Numbered from the stretch's first letter, positions 26,274 to 38,052 are shown. The stretch: DNA of 64,000 nt from Marinobacter litoralis (GCF_016427555.1 NZ_JAELVS010000001.1:1178001-1242000); one strand, 5' to 3'. The notes: generated by a model from the sequence alone, not told the origin. A program made the numbers and translations.

Positions 26274-26762
26274 ATGGAACTGACACTTGAGCATTCATAC
26301 GATGCAGGGCTAGATCACGTGATCAGCCACTTTTTTTCAGAAGAACAGATTCTTGCCAAGAACGAGAAAGTGGGAGCTCGCAACGTAAAAGTTGTCGATG
26401 TGCAAAAAGACTCCGTCGCCGGAAAGCTGGTTGTCGAGCGTGAAATGAAGGCGTCGGCCGAGGTGCCAGGCGTGCTATCCAGTTTTCATCGTGAGTGGAA
26501 CGAAATCCGTCAGGAAGAGCACTGGGTCAAAAAAGATGACGGCGAGTGGCACTGCGAGTTTCGGGTGAAAGTGGAAGGTGTTCCGGCCAAGATCAAAGGC
26601 GTGATGCGCGTTCAGGGTAATGCCGACACCTGTACCAACAGCATCAACATCACCGTGAAGTCTGATGTGCCTTTTCTGGGCAAGAAGATTGCGCGCTTCC
26701 TGGCTGATGATACCCGCACCAAGATCAACCTCGAGCACGAGGCCATCGCGTCTTTGCTGTGA
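26274..26762 (+). CDS. DUF2505 family protein
   Basis: A 162-residue soluble protein with the start-like/SRPBCC fold pattern (ELTLEHSYDAGLDHVISHFF, alternating beta strands, C-terminal helix DTRTKINLEHEAIASLL) seen in DUF2505 proteins. Function unknown; the fold is generally a hydrophobic ligand pocket. ATG at 26274 is preceded by GGAGG. It is a lone gene divergent from bioA. The 248 bases between the two starts hold the BirA-type operator and little else that is recognisable. Confidence 0.75.
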   Translation: MELTLEHSYDAGLDHVISHFFSEEQILAKNEKVGARNVKVVDVQKDSVAGKLVVEREMKASAEVPGVLSSFHREWNEIRQEEHWVKKDDGEWHCEFRVKVEGVPAKIKGVMRVQGNADTCTNSINITVKSDVPFLGKKIARFLADDTRTKINLEHEAIASLL

Positions 26763-26812
26763 TGACGATCGTGAGCCTGTCGGTGCAATGCCTGCAGGCT
26801 TAAAGACGCGTT

Positions 26813-26845
26813 CTTTGGCGGGCCGGATATTCTGGCTCGCCAAAG
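26813..26845. terminator. hairpin between converging genes
   Basis: CTTTGGCG (26813-26820) pairs with CGCCAAAG (26838-26845), with a further inner GCC/GGC pairing. It lies between the DUF2505 gene and the end of the reverse-strand methyltransferase. There is no T-run, so termination strength is uncertain. Confidence 0.45.
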
Positions 26846-26850
26846 ATTGC

Positions 26851-27621
26851 TTATCGGGGTAGTCGCTCCCAAAGAGTCACTTCTGACAAAGTATGTTGGA
26901 ATTTGTGTTGGGTCTCACGGATCACAAAGGGTACTTTCTCTGGTGCCTGAATGAGCCGGAAGTTCGGGCTCAGAATCTCCTTCAAGCCATCCAGTGTGGT
27001 GTAATCCTCCCCGTCTTTTTGGAAGCCTCCGATCCATTCGTCTTTCGGTGTATGCTCTTCCATCCAGGTATAGGGTGAGGCAATCAGCAGAATGCCGGCA
27101 TCGTTGATGCGCTGGTGAATGTTGTTCAAAAACAGCCTGGGCTTGTACAGGCGGTCAATCAGGTTGGCGGCCAGTACCAGATCGTAATCGGTGAATCTCC
27201 CTTCCAGGTTGCAGGCATCCCCCTGATAGAAAGAGACCTTCGACGCGCAGGCATCCAGCCCCATGTCTTTTAGCGACCGTGTACGCTCGCTTGTCAGCTC
27301 GCCTTCCTCGGTCAGTGGATAGCGCACCGAACCCTGTCTCGCCATTTCAGACGCCAGATGAACAAAGTTGGCGGAAAAGTCGATGCCTTCTACTTCGTCA
27401 AACTGCTTCGCTAATTCGAAGCTCGCACGGCCACAGGCGCACCCCAAGTCCAGCGCTTTGCCTCTTGGCTTGCCTGCCATCGCCGCTAGCGCACGCTCTG
27501 CCAACGCTTTCGGGAAGTTTTCCACGCCATACCAGGTGTCGCCAAAGTGGAACTCTGCGTATTCTGCCAGCAACCGGTTACTTTCGTAGTAGGCGTGGGG
27601 CTGAGGGGCTGGTCGGGTCAT
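26851..27621 (-). CDS. OvoA C-terminal-like SAM methyltransferase (putative 4-mercaptohistidine N1-methyltransferase)
   Basis: A 256-residue class I methyltransferase. The start YYESNRLLAEYAEFHFGDTW and the SAM loop ALDLGCACGRASFELA match what I recall of the family that equals the C-terminal methyltransferase domain of OvoA, which N-methylates 5-thiohistidine in ovothiol synthesis. The N-terminal sulfoxide synthase part of OvoA is absent from this gene and its neighbours, so either the synthase is elsewhere or the substrate differs. ATG at 27621 has AGAGGA 12 bases upstream, which is a little far. Confidence 0.75.
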   Translation of the reverse strand: MTRPAPQPHAYYESNRLLAEYAEFHFGDTWYGVENFPKALAERALAAMAGKPRGKALDLGCACGRASFELAKQFDEVEGIDFSANFVHLASEMARQGSVRYPLTEEGELTSERTRSLKDMGLDACASKVSFYQGDACNLEGRFTDYDLVLAANLIDRLYKPRLFLNNIHQRINDAGILLIASPYTWMEEHTPKDEWIGGFQKDGEDYTTLDGLKEILSPNFRLIQAPEKVPFVIRETQHKFQHTLSEVTLWERLPR

Positions 27622-27649
27622 GGTTGAAAACGATCCTCTTGAAACAGAA

Positions 27650-27691
27650 ACCCCGACTTCGTGCGTTCTCGCGGATGGCCGAAATCGGGGT
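27650..27691 (-). terminator. terminator of the amino acid ABC operon
   Basis: On the reverse strand ACCCCGATTT (27691-27682) pairs with AAGTCGGGGT (27659-27650) with one G-U pair, followed by TTCTGTTTC. It starts 24 bases after the ATP-binding protein stop. Confidence 0.5.
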
Positions 27692-27715
27692 GTTGATGGG
27701 GCAGAGCGCGGTTCG

Positions 27716-28462
27716 TTAGTGTGCCAAGACCCGGGACAAAAACGCTTGCGTTCTTTCGTTTTGCGGGTTGTCGAACACATCCGAGGGTTTGCCTTCTTCG
27801 ACAATCTGCCCTTCGTGAATGTAAATCACCCGGTCGGCCACTTCACGGGCAAAGCCCATTTCGTGGGTGACCACCATCATGGTCATGCCTTCTTTGGCCA
27901 GCTCGCGCATAACGTCCAGAACTTCACCGATCATTTCCGGATCCAGCGCAGAGGTTGGCTCGTCAAACAGCATCAGCCGGGGCTCCATCGCCAATGCGCG
28001 GGCAATGGCGACCCGTTGTTGCTGTCCGCCCGAAAGCTGGCTGGGGTACTTGTCGGCCTGATTGCCGATGCCTACCCGCTCCAAAAGCCTTTCAGCGGTC
28101 GCGTTGGCCACAACCTGGGAGGTGTTTTTTACTTTCATTGGCGCCAGCATGATGTTCTTCCTCACGGTTAGATGAGGGAACAGATTGAACTGCTGGAACA
28201 CCATGCCCACTTCTTTGCGGATCTCTGCCAGTGTTTTCTGGTTGCCACCCTTCGGGGCCAGGTCTTGGTTATCGACACTCAAGGTGCCGAATTCATACTC
28301 TTCCAGGCCGTTCACACAGCGGATCAGGGTGGATTTACCGGAGCCACTGGCGCCGATGATCACCACCACTTCACCTTGTTCAACGGACAGGTCTATATCT
28401 TTCAGGACATGCAGTTTGCCGAAATACTTGTTCATGCCCTTCATCGTGACTATCTGAGTCAT
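27716..28462 (-). CDS. polar amino acid ABC transporter, ATP-binding protein
   Basis: A 248-residue ABC ATPase of the GlnQ/HisP group. Seen: Walker [10 protein letters not shown], signature [16 protein letters not shown], Walker [15 protein letters not shown], and the switch histidine in [16 protein letters not shown]. It powers uptake of an amino acid through the permease encoded 13 bases upstream. ATG at 28462 is chosen (GAAGGA 8-9 bases before it) over one 9 codons earlier. Confidence 0.93.
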   Translation of the reverse strand: MTQIVTMKGMNKYFGKLHVLKDIDLSVEQGEVVVIIGASGSGKSTLIRCVNGLEEYEFGTLSVDNQDLAPKGGNQKTLAEIRKEVGMVFQQFNLFPHLTVRKNIMLAPMKVKNTSQVVANATAERLLERVGIGNQADKYPSQLSGGQQQRVAIARALAMEPRLMLFDEPTSALDPEMIGEVLDVMRELAKEGMTMMVVTHEMGFAREVADRVIYIHEGQIVEEGKPSDVFDNPQNERTQAFLSRVLAH

Positions 28463-28475
28463 GGTTCGAGTTCCT

Positions 28476-29147
28476 TCAGATGGATGCAAGGCCGCGGCGT
28501 TCCATTAACCGCAGAACCAGAGACAAGGACAAGGTAATCGCCAAATACATCAGCGCCACCACGAAATACACCTCAAAAGCGGTAAAGGTGTTGGCAATGT
28601 AAACCTGACCTTGACGAACCAGTTCACCGACACCGATAACCGAAAACAGAGAGGTGTCCTTGATACTCACGATGGCTTGATTGCCGAGCGGCGGAATCAT
28701 GCGCCGGAACGCCTGCGGCCAGATGATTGACCAGAAGGTTTGTGTGCGGGACAAACCCAAAGACAGGCCGGCTTCGCTTTGGCCCTTGGCAATCGACTGT
28801 ACGCCGCCACGAACCACTTCCGAAATGTATGCGCCGGAGTTCAGAGCAATGGCGGCGATACCGGCTGTGAGCGGATCGATAGGGCCGCCGACCAGATCGG
28901 GCAGGCCGTAGAAGATAAACAGTACCTGCACGAGAATCGGTGTGCCCCGGAAAATTTCGATGTAGGCGGTGGCCGGCCAGCGCAGAAACCATTTTTTGTT
29001 GATGCTGAGCAAACCAAAAATAATGCCCAGAACAAAACCGATGGCAAGGCCACCGAAGGAAATCATCAGGGTGTAGGGAATGCCCTTGGCGAGATAGGGA
29101 ATGGCATGAATCGCTGCCTGCCAGTCAAATTGAAACTGGAATTCCAC
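28476..29147 (-). CDS. polar amino acid ABC transporter, permease
   Basis: A 223-residue inner membrane permease of the HisM/GlnP type with about five transmembrane helices, a [20 protein letters not shown] start and the cytoplasmic [21 protein letters not shown] loop that contacts the ATPase. The GTG at 29147 is preferred because GGAG lies 9 bases upstream and homologues begin MEFQF or MDFQF; an ATG at 29162 has no ribosome binding site. A single permease gene suggests a homodimer. Confidence 0.9.
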   Translation of the reverse strand: MEFQFQFDWQAAIHAIPYLAKGIPYTLMISFGGLAIGFVLGIIFGLLSINKKWFLRWPATAYIEIFRGTPILVQVLFIFYGLPDLVGGPIDPLTAGIAAIALNSGAYISEVVRGGVQSIAKGQSEAGLSLGLSRTQTFWSIIWPQAFRRMIPPLGNQAIVSIKDTSLFSVIGVGELVRQGQVYIANTFTAFEVYFVVALMYLAITLSLSLVLRLMERRGLASI

Positions 29148-29218
29148 AGTGTGTGTCTCCATTGGGTTGGGAGGAACCGGTCAGGGCATCGTGCGCCCTG
29201 ACCGGAACGCGTGGAGGT

Positions 29219-29974
29219 TTATTGGTCTTCAGGCATCGGCCCGAACCATTTTTCGTAAATGGTTTTGTAGGTGCCGTCTTCTTTGATTTCAGCCAGCGCT
29301 TCGTTGACCGGGCCAACCCATTTGCTGCCTTTCTTCAGAGCAATGCCGTACTGCTGGCCTTCATACAGAGGGCCAACCACCTCGACCTTGCCTTTGCCTT
29401 TGGTGCTGGCAAAGTAGCCAACGTTCGGAGCGTCATAGAAAACCGCATCGATCGCACGAGACATCAGTGCCATGTACATATCGGAGCTGCCCGGGTAAGG
29501 GGTAACGCCGTCATCGTCTTCGAGGGTTTTCATCAGGTAGTCGTAACTGGTACTGCCGATTTTGGAGCCGACTTTCTTGCCTTCAAGGTCCGACATCTCG
29601 TCCATGTCAGAGCCTGAGCGTACCAAAATCCGGAGGCCGGAATCGTAATAGGGGTCGGAGAAATCAACGATCTCGCCACGCTCTTCGGTGATGGTAATTC
29701 CGGCGATGGCGATGTCTACATTGCCCGTTTGCAGGGCGGGAATAATGCCGTTGAAGTCCATGGTGTTGAGGTCGTAGTCAAAGCCTGCCCGTTCGGCAAC
29801 CGCGGCAATGATCTCCATGTCGAAACCGATCATTTCGCCGGTTTCCTGATCCATCATTTCAAATGGAACGAAACTGGGGTCGGTGACTACGCGAAGCGTC
29901 TCTGCACTGACCGACGTTGCAGCTACGGAAAGTGCCAAACCGGCGCCCAGTGTTTTTAGCCATTTGCTGCTCAT
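29219..29974 (-). CDS. polar amino acid ABC transporter, periplasmic binding protein
   Basis: A 251-residue solute-binding protein with a signal peptide (cleavage after VSA, about residue 24) and the family 3 binding fold (LRVVTDPSFVPFEMMDQETG, GFDMEIIAAVAERAGF, AGITITEERGEIVDFSDPYY). Such proteins bind glutamine, basic amino acids or related compounds; the exact ligand is not set by what I can see. First gene of the importer operon, with AGGAG before the ATG. The 216 bases upstream hold its promoter and the metF terminator. Confidence 0.92.
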   Translation of the reverse strand: MSSKWLKTLGAGLALSVAATSVSAETLRVVTDPSFVPFEMMDQETGEMIGFDMEIIAAVAERAGFDYDLNTMDFNGIIPALQTGNVDIAIAGITITEERGEIVDFSDPYYDSGLRILVRSGSDMDEMSDLEGKKVGSKIGSTSYDYLMKTLEDDDGVTPYPGSSDMYMALMSRAIDAVFYDAPNVGYFASTKGKGKVEVVGPLYEGQQYGIALKKGSKWVGPVNEALAEIKEDGTYKTIYEKWFGPMPEDQ

Positions 29975-30147
29975 GCTTTCTCCTAAGTCTTGTTATGGTT
30001 CCTTCTGCCCGGTAAGACAGACCACGATGACACAGAGTTGTGACTGTGTCTCACGGGAACGTAAATGGGACTGCATCAGAGACACTCTAGCCTAAAAAAC
30101 GAGGGGTTTCAGGTAATCAGGGGTGATTAATTTGAAGGGGAAAGATG

Positions 30148-30176
30148 AAAAACTCTCTCCCGGGACGGGAGAGAGT
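30148..30176 (-). terminator. terminator of the metK-ahcY-metF unit
   Basis: On the reverse strand ACTCTCTCCC (30176-30167) pairs perfectly with GGGAGAGAGT (30161-30152) across 5 bases and is followed by a T-run (A-run 30148-30152 on the forward strand). It starts 14 bases after the metF stop. Confidence 0.85.
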
Positions 30177-30190
30177 GGATGGCGAAAAAA

Positions 30191-31060
30191 TCAGAAGGAG
30201 ATCTTTTCGCGGTCTGTAATGCCCAGGTTTTTCCAGATCGAAAGGCTCGGTTCGGTCTGGTTCAGGGTGTAAAAATGCAGCCCGGGAGCGCCGGCTTTAA
30301 GCAGGTCTTCGCACATGCGAGTCACCACTTCTTCACCGAATTTCCGGATGCTGACCGTGTCATCGCCGTAGGCTTCCAACTGCTTGCGGATCCAGCGCGG
30401 GATTTCTGCGCCGCACATGTCGGAGAAGCGCACCAGGCTGGAGAAGTTGACGATGGGCATAATGCCGGGCACCACTGGAATGGTGATGTTCATCTTCTCC
30501 AGACGGTCGATGAAGTAGAAGTAGCTGTCCGCGTTAAAGAAGTACTGGGTGATCGCGCTGTTGGCGCCAGCCTGTACTTTGCGGGCGAAGTTCTTCAGAT
30601 CATCTTCCGCGCTGCGAGCCTGCGGGTGGAACTCCGGGTAGGCAGCCACTTCGAGGTTGAAGTGATCGCCACTGTGTTCCCGAATGAACTCGACCAGTTC
30701 ATTGGCGTAACGCAGTTCACCGGAAGCCCCCATACCGGATGGCAGGTCGCCTCGCAGGGCTACGATTCGGTTAATGCCATTCGCTTTGTACTCGTCCAGC
30801 AATTCACTGATCTCTGCGCGGCTTCCGCCAACGCAGGACAAGTGCGGAGCTGTGGAGATGCCCTGCTGGTGCAGGTTCAGCACCGTTTCAATCGTGCGGT
30901 CACGGGTTGAGCCGCCGGCACCGAAAGTGACCGAGAAAAAATCCGGGTTCACTTCGGCAAGCTGATCGCGAACAACCTGAAGTTTTTCTTTGCCCGCCTC
31001 TGTTTTGGGCGGGAAAAACTCGAAGCTGAAGCGACGTTTGAATTGTTTTTGGGATTGCAT
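30191..31060 (-). CDS. metF: 5,10-methylenetetrahydrofolate reductase
   Basis: A 289-residue FAD TIM-barrel enzyme that reduces methylenetetrahydrofolate to methyltetrahydrofolate, the methyl donor for methionine. Seen: FSFEFFPPKTEAGKEKL at the start, FFSVTFGAGGSTRDRT, LRGDLPSG and the C-terminal PGLHFYTLNQ. It lies 12 bases after ahcY and completes the methyl-cycle operon metK-ahcY-metF. Confidence 0.97.
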   Translation of the reverse strand: MQSQKQFKRRFSFEFFPPKTEAGKEKLQVVRDQLAEVNPDFFSVTFGAGGSTRDRTIETVLNLHQQGISTAPHLSCVGGSRAEISELLDEYKANGINRIVALRGDLPSGMGASGELRYANELVEFIREHSGDHFNLEVAAYPEFHPQARSAEDDLKNFARKVQAGANSAITQYFFNADSYFYFIDRLEKMNITIPVVPGIMPIVNFSSLVRFSDMCGAEIPRWIRKQLEAYGDDTVSIRKFGEEVVTRMCEDLLKAGAPGLHFYTLNQTEPSLSIWKNLGITDREKISF

Positions 31061-31072
31061 GATTCTGTCCGC

Positions 31073-32446
31073 TTAGTACCTGTAAGTTTCCGGCTTGTAC
31101 GGGCCTTCGACCGGCACGCCGATGTACTTGGCCTGGTCCGGAGTCATTTTGGTGATCACGCCACCGAAGCCTTCAACCATCGCGCGGGCCACTTCTTCGT
31201 CCAACTGCTTGGGTAGCACTTGGACGTAGATGCCTTTGGCGCGAGCTTCTTCAGGCAGGTCGGCAAACTTGCGTTCGAACAGGTACATCTGAGCCAGTAC
31301 CTGGTTGGCGAAAGAGCCGTCCATGATGCGAGACGGGTGACCGGTAGCGTTGCCCAGATTCACCAGGCGGCCTTCAGACAGCAGAATCAGGTGGTCGTTG
31401 GTGGCTTTGTCGCGGTAGATCAGGTGGACCTGCGGTTTAACCTCGTCCCACTCCCAGTTCTTGCGCATGTAAGCGGTGTCGATTTCGTTGTCGAAGTGGC
31501 CAATGTTACAAACCACCGCGCCGCTCTTCAGGGCTTTCAGCATGTTGGCATCGCACACGTTCACGTTACCGGTGGTGGTGACCAGCAGATCGGTGTTGCC
31601 CAGCAAGTCAGCGTTGATGCCTTGCTCGGTACCGGTGTTGATGCCGTCGATGTATGGAGAAACCACTTCAAAGCCGTCCATGCAGGCTTGCATCGCACAG
31701 ATCGGGTCTGCTTCGGTGACCTTCACGATCATGCCTTCCTGGCGCAGTGACAGGGCAGAACCTTTACCTACGTCCCCGTAACCGATAACCAGTGCTTTCT
31801 TGCCAGACAACAGGTGGTCGGTGGCACGCTTGATGGCGTCGTTCAGGCTGTGGCGGCAGCCGTACTTGTTGTCGTTTTTGGACTTGGTCACGGAGTCGTT
31901 CACGTTGATCGCCGGAATCTTCAACGTACCGTCGCGCAGCATTTCCTGCAGGCGGTGAACGCCGGTGGTGGTTTCTTCGGTCACGCCGTGGCAGTTCGCG
32001 ATGATCTGCGGGTACTCTTTATGCAGCAGTTCGGTCAGGTCGCCGCCGTCGTCCAGGATCATGTTCGGTTCCCAGCCGTCTACGTCTGCGCCAACGGTCT
32101 TGTGCAGGCACCATTCGTATTCTTCGTCGGTTTCACCTTTCCAGGCGAATACCGGAATACCCTGAGCGGCGATAGCGGCAGCGGCCTGGTCCTGAGTCGA
32201 GAAGATGTTGCACGAAGACCAGCGCACGTTCGCGCCCAGCTCGACCAGTGTTTCGATCAACACGGCGGTCTGAATGGTCATGTGAATACAGCCCATGATG
32301 TTGGCGCCTTTCAGCGGCTGATCGGCTTTGTATTTTTCGCGCAGCTTCATCAGCGCAGGCATTTCGCCTTCGGCGATCTGAATTTCTTTGCGGCCCCAAT
32401 CGGCGAGGGCGATGTCGCGTACTTTATAGTCGTCGAAGTTGCTCAT
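31073..32446 (-). CDS. ahcY: adenosylhomocysteinase
   Basis: A 457-residue NAD-dependent enzyme that hydrolyses S-adenosylhomocysteine to adenosine and homocysteine, relieving product inhibition of methyltransferases. Seen: [37 protein letters not shown], the NAD-binding [14 protein letters not shown] and the C-terminal [21 protein letters not shown] at 32446 has GGAG upstream; in-frame codons to 32491 are rejected. The 60-base gap to metK is too short for the SAH riboswitch that often precedes ahcY. Confidence 0.97.
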   Translation of the reverse strand: MSNFDDYKVRDIALADWGRKEIQIAEGEMPALMKLREKYKADQPLKGANIMGCIHMTIQTAVLIETLVELGANVRWSSCNIFSTQDQAAAAIAAQGIPVFAWKGETDEEYEWCLHKTVGADVDGWEPNMILDDGGDLTELLHKEYPQIIANCHGVTEETTTGVHRLQEMLRDGTLKIPAINVNDSVTKSKNDNKYGCRHSLNDAIKRATDHLLSGKKALVIGYGDVGKGSALSLRQEGMIVKVTEADPICAMQACMDGFEVVSPYIDGINTGTEQGINADLLGNTDLLVTTTGNVNVCDANMLKALKSGAVVCNIGHFDNEIDTAYMRKNWEWDEVKPQVHLIYRDKATNDHLILLSEGRLVNLGNATGHPSRIMDGSFANQVLAQMYLFERKFADLPEEARAKGIYVQVLPKQLDEEVARAMVEGFGGVITKMTPDQAKYIGVPVEGPYKPETYRY

Positions 32447-32471
32447 AGGTATTCTCCGGTAGATTCTGTTT

Positions 32472-32497
32472 AGGCGCATGAAGTTGTTCATGCGCCT
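32472..32497 (-). promoter_or_regulatory. 11-base-pair hairpin between metK and ahcY
   Basis: AGGCGCATGAA (32472-32482) pairs perfectly with TTCATGCGCCT (32487-32497) across a 4-base loop, filling nearly half the 60-base gap. No T-run follows on the reverse strand, so it is more likely an RNA-stabilising or processing hairpin than a terminator. Confidence 0.6.
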
Positions 32498-32506
32498 GAA
32501 TATGGC

Positions 32507-33697
32507 TTAGATGCCGGCGGCGTCTTTCAGAGCAGCCGCGCGGTCGGTCTTTTCCCATGGGAAGGCGGTAAATGTTTTGCCGCCTACGGTCATTTCGTAG
32601 GGATCACGACCAAAGTGGCCGTAGGCTGCGGTTTCCCGGTACATCGGGTGCAGCAGGTCGAGCATGTTGGTGATGGCATAAGGGCGCAGGTCGAAGTGTG
32701 CGCGTACCAGATCAACGATTTTCTCATCGCTGAGCTTGCCGGTGCCGAAGGTGTTCAGAGAGATAGATGTAGGCTGTGCCACACCGATGGCGTAGGACAC
32801 CTGAATCTCGCATTTATCGGCCAGGCCAGCTGCCACGATGTTCTTGGCCACGTAACGGCCTGCGTAAGCGGCCGAGCGGTCAACCTTCGAGGGGTCTTTA
32901 CCAGAGAACGCACCGCCACCGTGACGAGCCATGCCGCCGTAGGTGTCTACGATGATTTTACGTCCGGTCAGGCCGCAATCGCCTACCGGGCCGCCAATCA
33001 CAAACTTGCCGGTCGGGTTGATGTGGAACTGGGTGTCTTTGTGCAGCAGTTCTGCCGGCAGGGTGTGCTTAACGATCAGTTCCATCACCGCTTCTTTCAG
33101 GTCTGCCTGGCTGACGTCCGGATCGTGCTGGGTGGACAGTACAACCGCGTCAATGCCAACAACCTGACCGTTTTCGTAGCGGCAGGTAACCTGGCTCTTG
33201 GCATCCGGGCGCAGCCAAGGCAGCAGTCCGCTCTTGCGAGCTTCGGCCTGGCGCTGCACCAAACGGTGCGAGAAGGTGATGGGGGCAGGCATCAGCACGT
33301 CAGTTTCATTGCTGGCGTAGCCGAACATCAGGCCCTGGTCGCCGGCGCCCTGGTCTTCCGGCTTCTGGCGATCAACGCCTTGGGCGATTTCGACGGACTG
33401 CTTACCGATAATGTTGATTACACCGCAGGTGTCGCCATCGAAACCTACGTCTGACGAGGTGTAGCCGATGTCTTTGATCACGCCGCGAACCAGGTCTTCC
33501 AGATCAACCCAGGCGCTGGTAGTGATTTCACCGCCGACAATGGCAACACCGGTCTTTACCATGGTTTCACAGGCTACACGGGCGTGCGGATCGTCGGTCA
33601 GGATGGTGTCCAGGACCGCATCAGAGATTTGATCCGCCAGTTTGTCCGGGTGGCCTTCAGAGACCGATTCGGAGGTAAAGATGTTGTAGTCAGACAT
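32507..33697 (-). CDS. metK: S-adenosylmethionine synthetase
   Basis: A 396-residue enzyme making SAM from methionine and ATP. Seen: [32 protein letters not shown], and the P-loop-like [22 protein letters not shown] at 33697 has AGAGGA 8 bases upstream, so an in-frame ATG at 33724 is rejected. It heads metK-ahcY-metF. The 143 bases to the upstream regulator stop contain an imperfect ATATCAAA palindrome at 33802-33821. Confidence 0.97.
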   Translation of the reverse strand: MSDYNIFTSESVSEGHPDKLADQISDAVLDTILTDDPHARVACETMVKTGVAIVGGEITTSAWVDLEDLVRGVIKDIGYTSSDVGFDGDTCGVINIIGKQSVEIAQGVDRQKPEDQGAGDQGLMFGYASNETDVLMPAPITFSHRLVQRQAEARKSGLLPWLRPDAKSQVTCRYENGQVVGIDAVVLSTQHDPDVSQADLKEAVMELIVKHTLPAELLHKDTQFHINPTGKFVIGGPVGDCGLTGRKIIVDTYGGMARHGGGAFSGKDPSKVDRSAAYAGRYVAKNIVAAGLADKCEIQVSYAIGVAQPTSISLNTFGTGKLSDEKIVDLVRAHFDLRPYAITNMLDLLHPMYRETAAYGHFGRDPYEMTVGGKTFTAFPWEKTDRAAALKDAAGI

Positions 33698-33801
33698 ACG
33701 TGTGTCCTCTGTGAGCGTTGTCAAATTCGTACCGGCACTGTCAGGGATGACCTACCGGCTCTTTTTGTGTTTTCAGGGTGTAAGTATTACTACTTACTTC
33801 T

Positions 33802-33821
33802 ATATCAAATTTTTTCAATAT
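33802..33821 (-). promoter_or_regulatory. SahR-like operator upstream of metK
   Basis: ATATCAAATTTTTTCAATAT is an imperfect copy of the palindrome upstream of the ArsR-methyltransferase gene (34885-34904). Its position 105 bases before metK fits control of the methyl-cycle operon. Confidence 0.6.
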
Positions 33822-33840
33822 TCCGTGATCTGCGTGCGTT

Positions 33841-34842
33841 TCAGGCTCTTTTGGTTGTTTTCCAGAACTCCCGAACCTGGATCTGAAAACCGTTTCTCAG
33901 GCCGATAAACAGCTGCTCTCCCGCGTTCAGGCCGGCATCGGCCGCCCAGGCGGTCAGCTCTTCGGGCTCGAAGCCTAACCAAAGGTCGCCGCAGTTTTCT
34001 TTTGCCCAGTCCTGATCGTGGCTGCACAGATCACTGATAATGAAACAGCCGCCGTTGTTCATCAGGGCCGCGGCATCAAGGAAGATATCCGCCGGGCTGG
34101 GTACATGGTGCAGCACCATGTTGGCAACAATCAGATCAAACGCATCGCCGCTGGCCAGCACGGTGTCGGTCACGCCTTCAATCAAATCAACGTTGTTCAG
34201 GCGCTCTTCAATACACGTTCGGGTCGCCTTGGCGAGCATATCTTTGCTGTTGTCCAGACCCACTACGTGCTCGAAAAGTTCGGACAACACAGGCAGAAAG
34301 CCGCCTTCGCCCGGGCCGATTTCCAATACGCTCTGCCAGCTCTGTTGGCTCACTCGCTTGCGAATCAGCTCTGCTGTCGGGTCGGCATACAGATCAAACG
34401 CCGCAATCAATTCTTGCTGTTCCCGGAACTGCGCGGAATGGCGCGAGAAAAACGCCTGCGACTGTTCCGCTCGTTGTGCCCGAATGGCTTCAATTTTCTC
34501 GGCAAGCGCCATGGGCAGCGGAATGCGGTCTACCGTTTCAAAAATCTGCCGAATGGCTTGGTCCGTCAGTTTTACGCTGTCCAGATGCAGCGGGCGACGG
34601 TAAAAAATGGCATTGCCTTCCCGCTGGGGTTCCAGCAAACCGGCTTTGTGCATCACCTTCAGGTGGTGGCTCATGCCGGACTGGCGCATATCAAACAGCT
34701 GGCTCAACTCAAGCACACCAAAGGTGTCCCGGCGCAGCACCCGCAGAATTTCCAGGCGTAAAGGATCCCCGCTTGCTTTGAAGATCGGAGCCAGGGCCTC
34801 TACGGATGAGGTTTCGGGAGCGTGCGTGTTGAGTGATGTCAT
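33841..34842 (-). CDS. sahR: ArsR-family regulator fused to a SAM-dependent methyltransferase (SahR-like)
   Basis: A 333-residue two-domain protein: an ArsR winged helix (about 15-90; GDPLRLEILRVLRRDTFGVLELSQ, SGMSHHLKVMHKAGL) and a class I methyltransferase domain (about 165-310; VLEIGPGEGGFLPVL). ArsR-methyltransferase fusions next to metK and ahcY are known as SahR, a regulator of the methyl cycle that responds to S-adenosylhomocysteine. The methyltransferase domain probably serves as the ligand sensor. Two matching palindromes flank the gene. It diverges from tkt. Confidence 0.85.
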   Translation of the reverse strand: MTSLNTHAPETSSVEALAPIFKASGDPLRLEILRVLRRDTFGVLELSQLFDMRQSGMSHHLKVMHKAGLLEPQREGNAIFYRRPLHLDSVKLTDQAIRQIFETVDRIPLPMALAEKIEAIRAQRAEQSQAFFSRHSAQFREQQELIAAFDLYADPTAELIRKRVSQQSWQSVLEIGPGEGGFLPVLSELFEHVVGLDNSKDMLAKATRTCIEERLNNVDLIEGVTDTVLASGDAFDLIVANMVLHHVPSPADIFLDAAALMNNGGCFIISDLCSHDQDWAKENCGDLWLGFEPEELTAWAADAGLNAGEQLFIGLRNGFQIQVREFWKTTKRA

Positions 34843-34884
34843 GGCGGAAGAGTGTAGGGTGGTTCGGTTGATCGATCAATAGCC

Positions 34885-34904
34885 ATATCAAATTTTTTTG
34901 ATAT
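34885..34904. promoter_or_regulatory. SahR-like operator, near-perfect palindrome
   Basis: ATATCAAATTTTTTTGATAT has 8-base perfect arms around TTTT and lies 43 bases upstream of sahR in the interval it shares with tkt. It probably mediates autoregulation. Confidence 0.75.
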
Positions 34905-35023
34905 AGATTTATTCTTGTCTGAAATTTGCCCCCGGATACCCTAATCGGCGAAAATACGCGCCTTCTTTTTAAGCAGTTTTTGCAGCTTGAAGTCTTTTCC
35001 TGAAAAACACTGGAGAATTGTCG

Positions 35024-37023
<2,000 letters not shown>

Positions 37024-37024
<1 letters not shown>

Positions 37025-38052
37025 TGAGCAACTCAAAGCCTTATCGGATTGCTATCAACGGGTACGGCCGTATTGGCCAGTGCGTGTTGCGGGCATTGTA
37101 TGAGAACGGCTTTCGCGACCACCTGCAGGTGGTCGCGATTAACGAGTTGTCAGACATCGACACCATTGCACATCTGACCAAATACGATTCTACCCACGGG
37201 CGGCTCAATGGAAAGGTGTCAGTGGAAGGCGGTGACCTGATTGTGAACGGTGATCGCATCCGCGTGCTGCGTCACCCGGACCCGGATGATTTGCCCTGGC
37301 GGCTGCTGGATGTGGACTTGGTGCTCGAATGCTCGGGCTCCTTTACCGATCGTGCGACAGCAGAAAAGCACATCGCCTCAGGAGCCAAACATTTGCTGTT
37401 CTCCCAGCCGGGCGAAGCCGACGTAGACCGTACCGTGGTTTACGGCATCAACGATCAGGCGTTGACCCGGGACGATGTGATTGTCGCCGCCGGCTCCTGC
37501 ACCACTAACTGCCTGGTGCCGGTGATCAAAGTGCTGGATGATGCCTTCGGCGTGGAGCAGGGTAGTACGACCACCATTCATGCCGCGATGAACGACCAAC
37601 CTGTGATCGATGCGTACCACCATAAGGATTTGCGCCGCACCCGAAGCGCTCTCCATAACCTGGTGCCGGTTGATACCGGATTAGCTCGGGGTATCGAGAG
37701 GCTAATGCCGCACATGGAAGGGCGTTTCAGCTCTGTTGCCATTCGCGTGCCTACGCTCAACGTGTCGGCCATCGACATGGTAGTCAATGTGCGCGAAGCC
37801 ACCGATGTGGCAGCCGTGAACAAAACATTGAAAACCGCAGCCGAAGGGCCGCTGGCGGGCATCCTCGACTACACTGACGAGTTGCTGGCGAGTTCGGATT
37901 TCAACCACGATTCCCATTCCGGCGTGGTTGATGGCGGGCAAACAAGAGTCACCGGCGGCACCATGGTAAAGGTGCTGTGCTGGTTTGATAACGAATGGGG
38001 CTTCGCCAACCGAATGCTGAATGTCAGCCAGGCGTGGCTAAGCAAACCCTGA
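37024..38052 (+). CDS. epd: erythrose-4-phosphate dehydrogenase (GAPDH family)
   Basis: A 342-residue NAD-dependent dehydrogenase of the GAPDH fold with INGYGRIGQ at the N-terminus and catalytic Cys159 in GSCTTNC. The segments TTIHAAMNDQPVIDAYHHKD and SSDFNHDSHSGVVDG follow Epd rather than glycolytic GapA. Epd oxidises erythrose 4-phosphate toward pyridoxal phosphate synthesis. Gene order with pgk and fba is as in E. coli epd-pgk-fbaA. As no other gap gene is in the window, a gluconeogenic GAPDH role cannot be excluded. Start overlaps the tkt stop. Confidence 0.88.

Noticed and set aside
32447..32506. SAH riboswitch before ahcY
   Set aside because: The gap is only 60 bases and is mostly a simple hairpin; the SAH riboswitch core does not fit.
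32615..33454. 279-codon forward-strand frame inside metK, and similar ones inside ahcY and tkt
   Set aside because: Shadows of highly expressed, strongly codon-biased genes; no start signal or domain.
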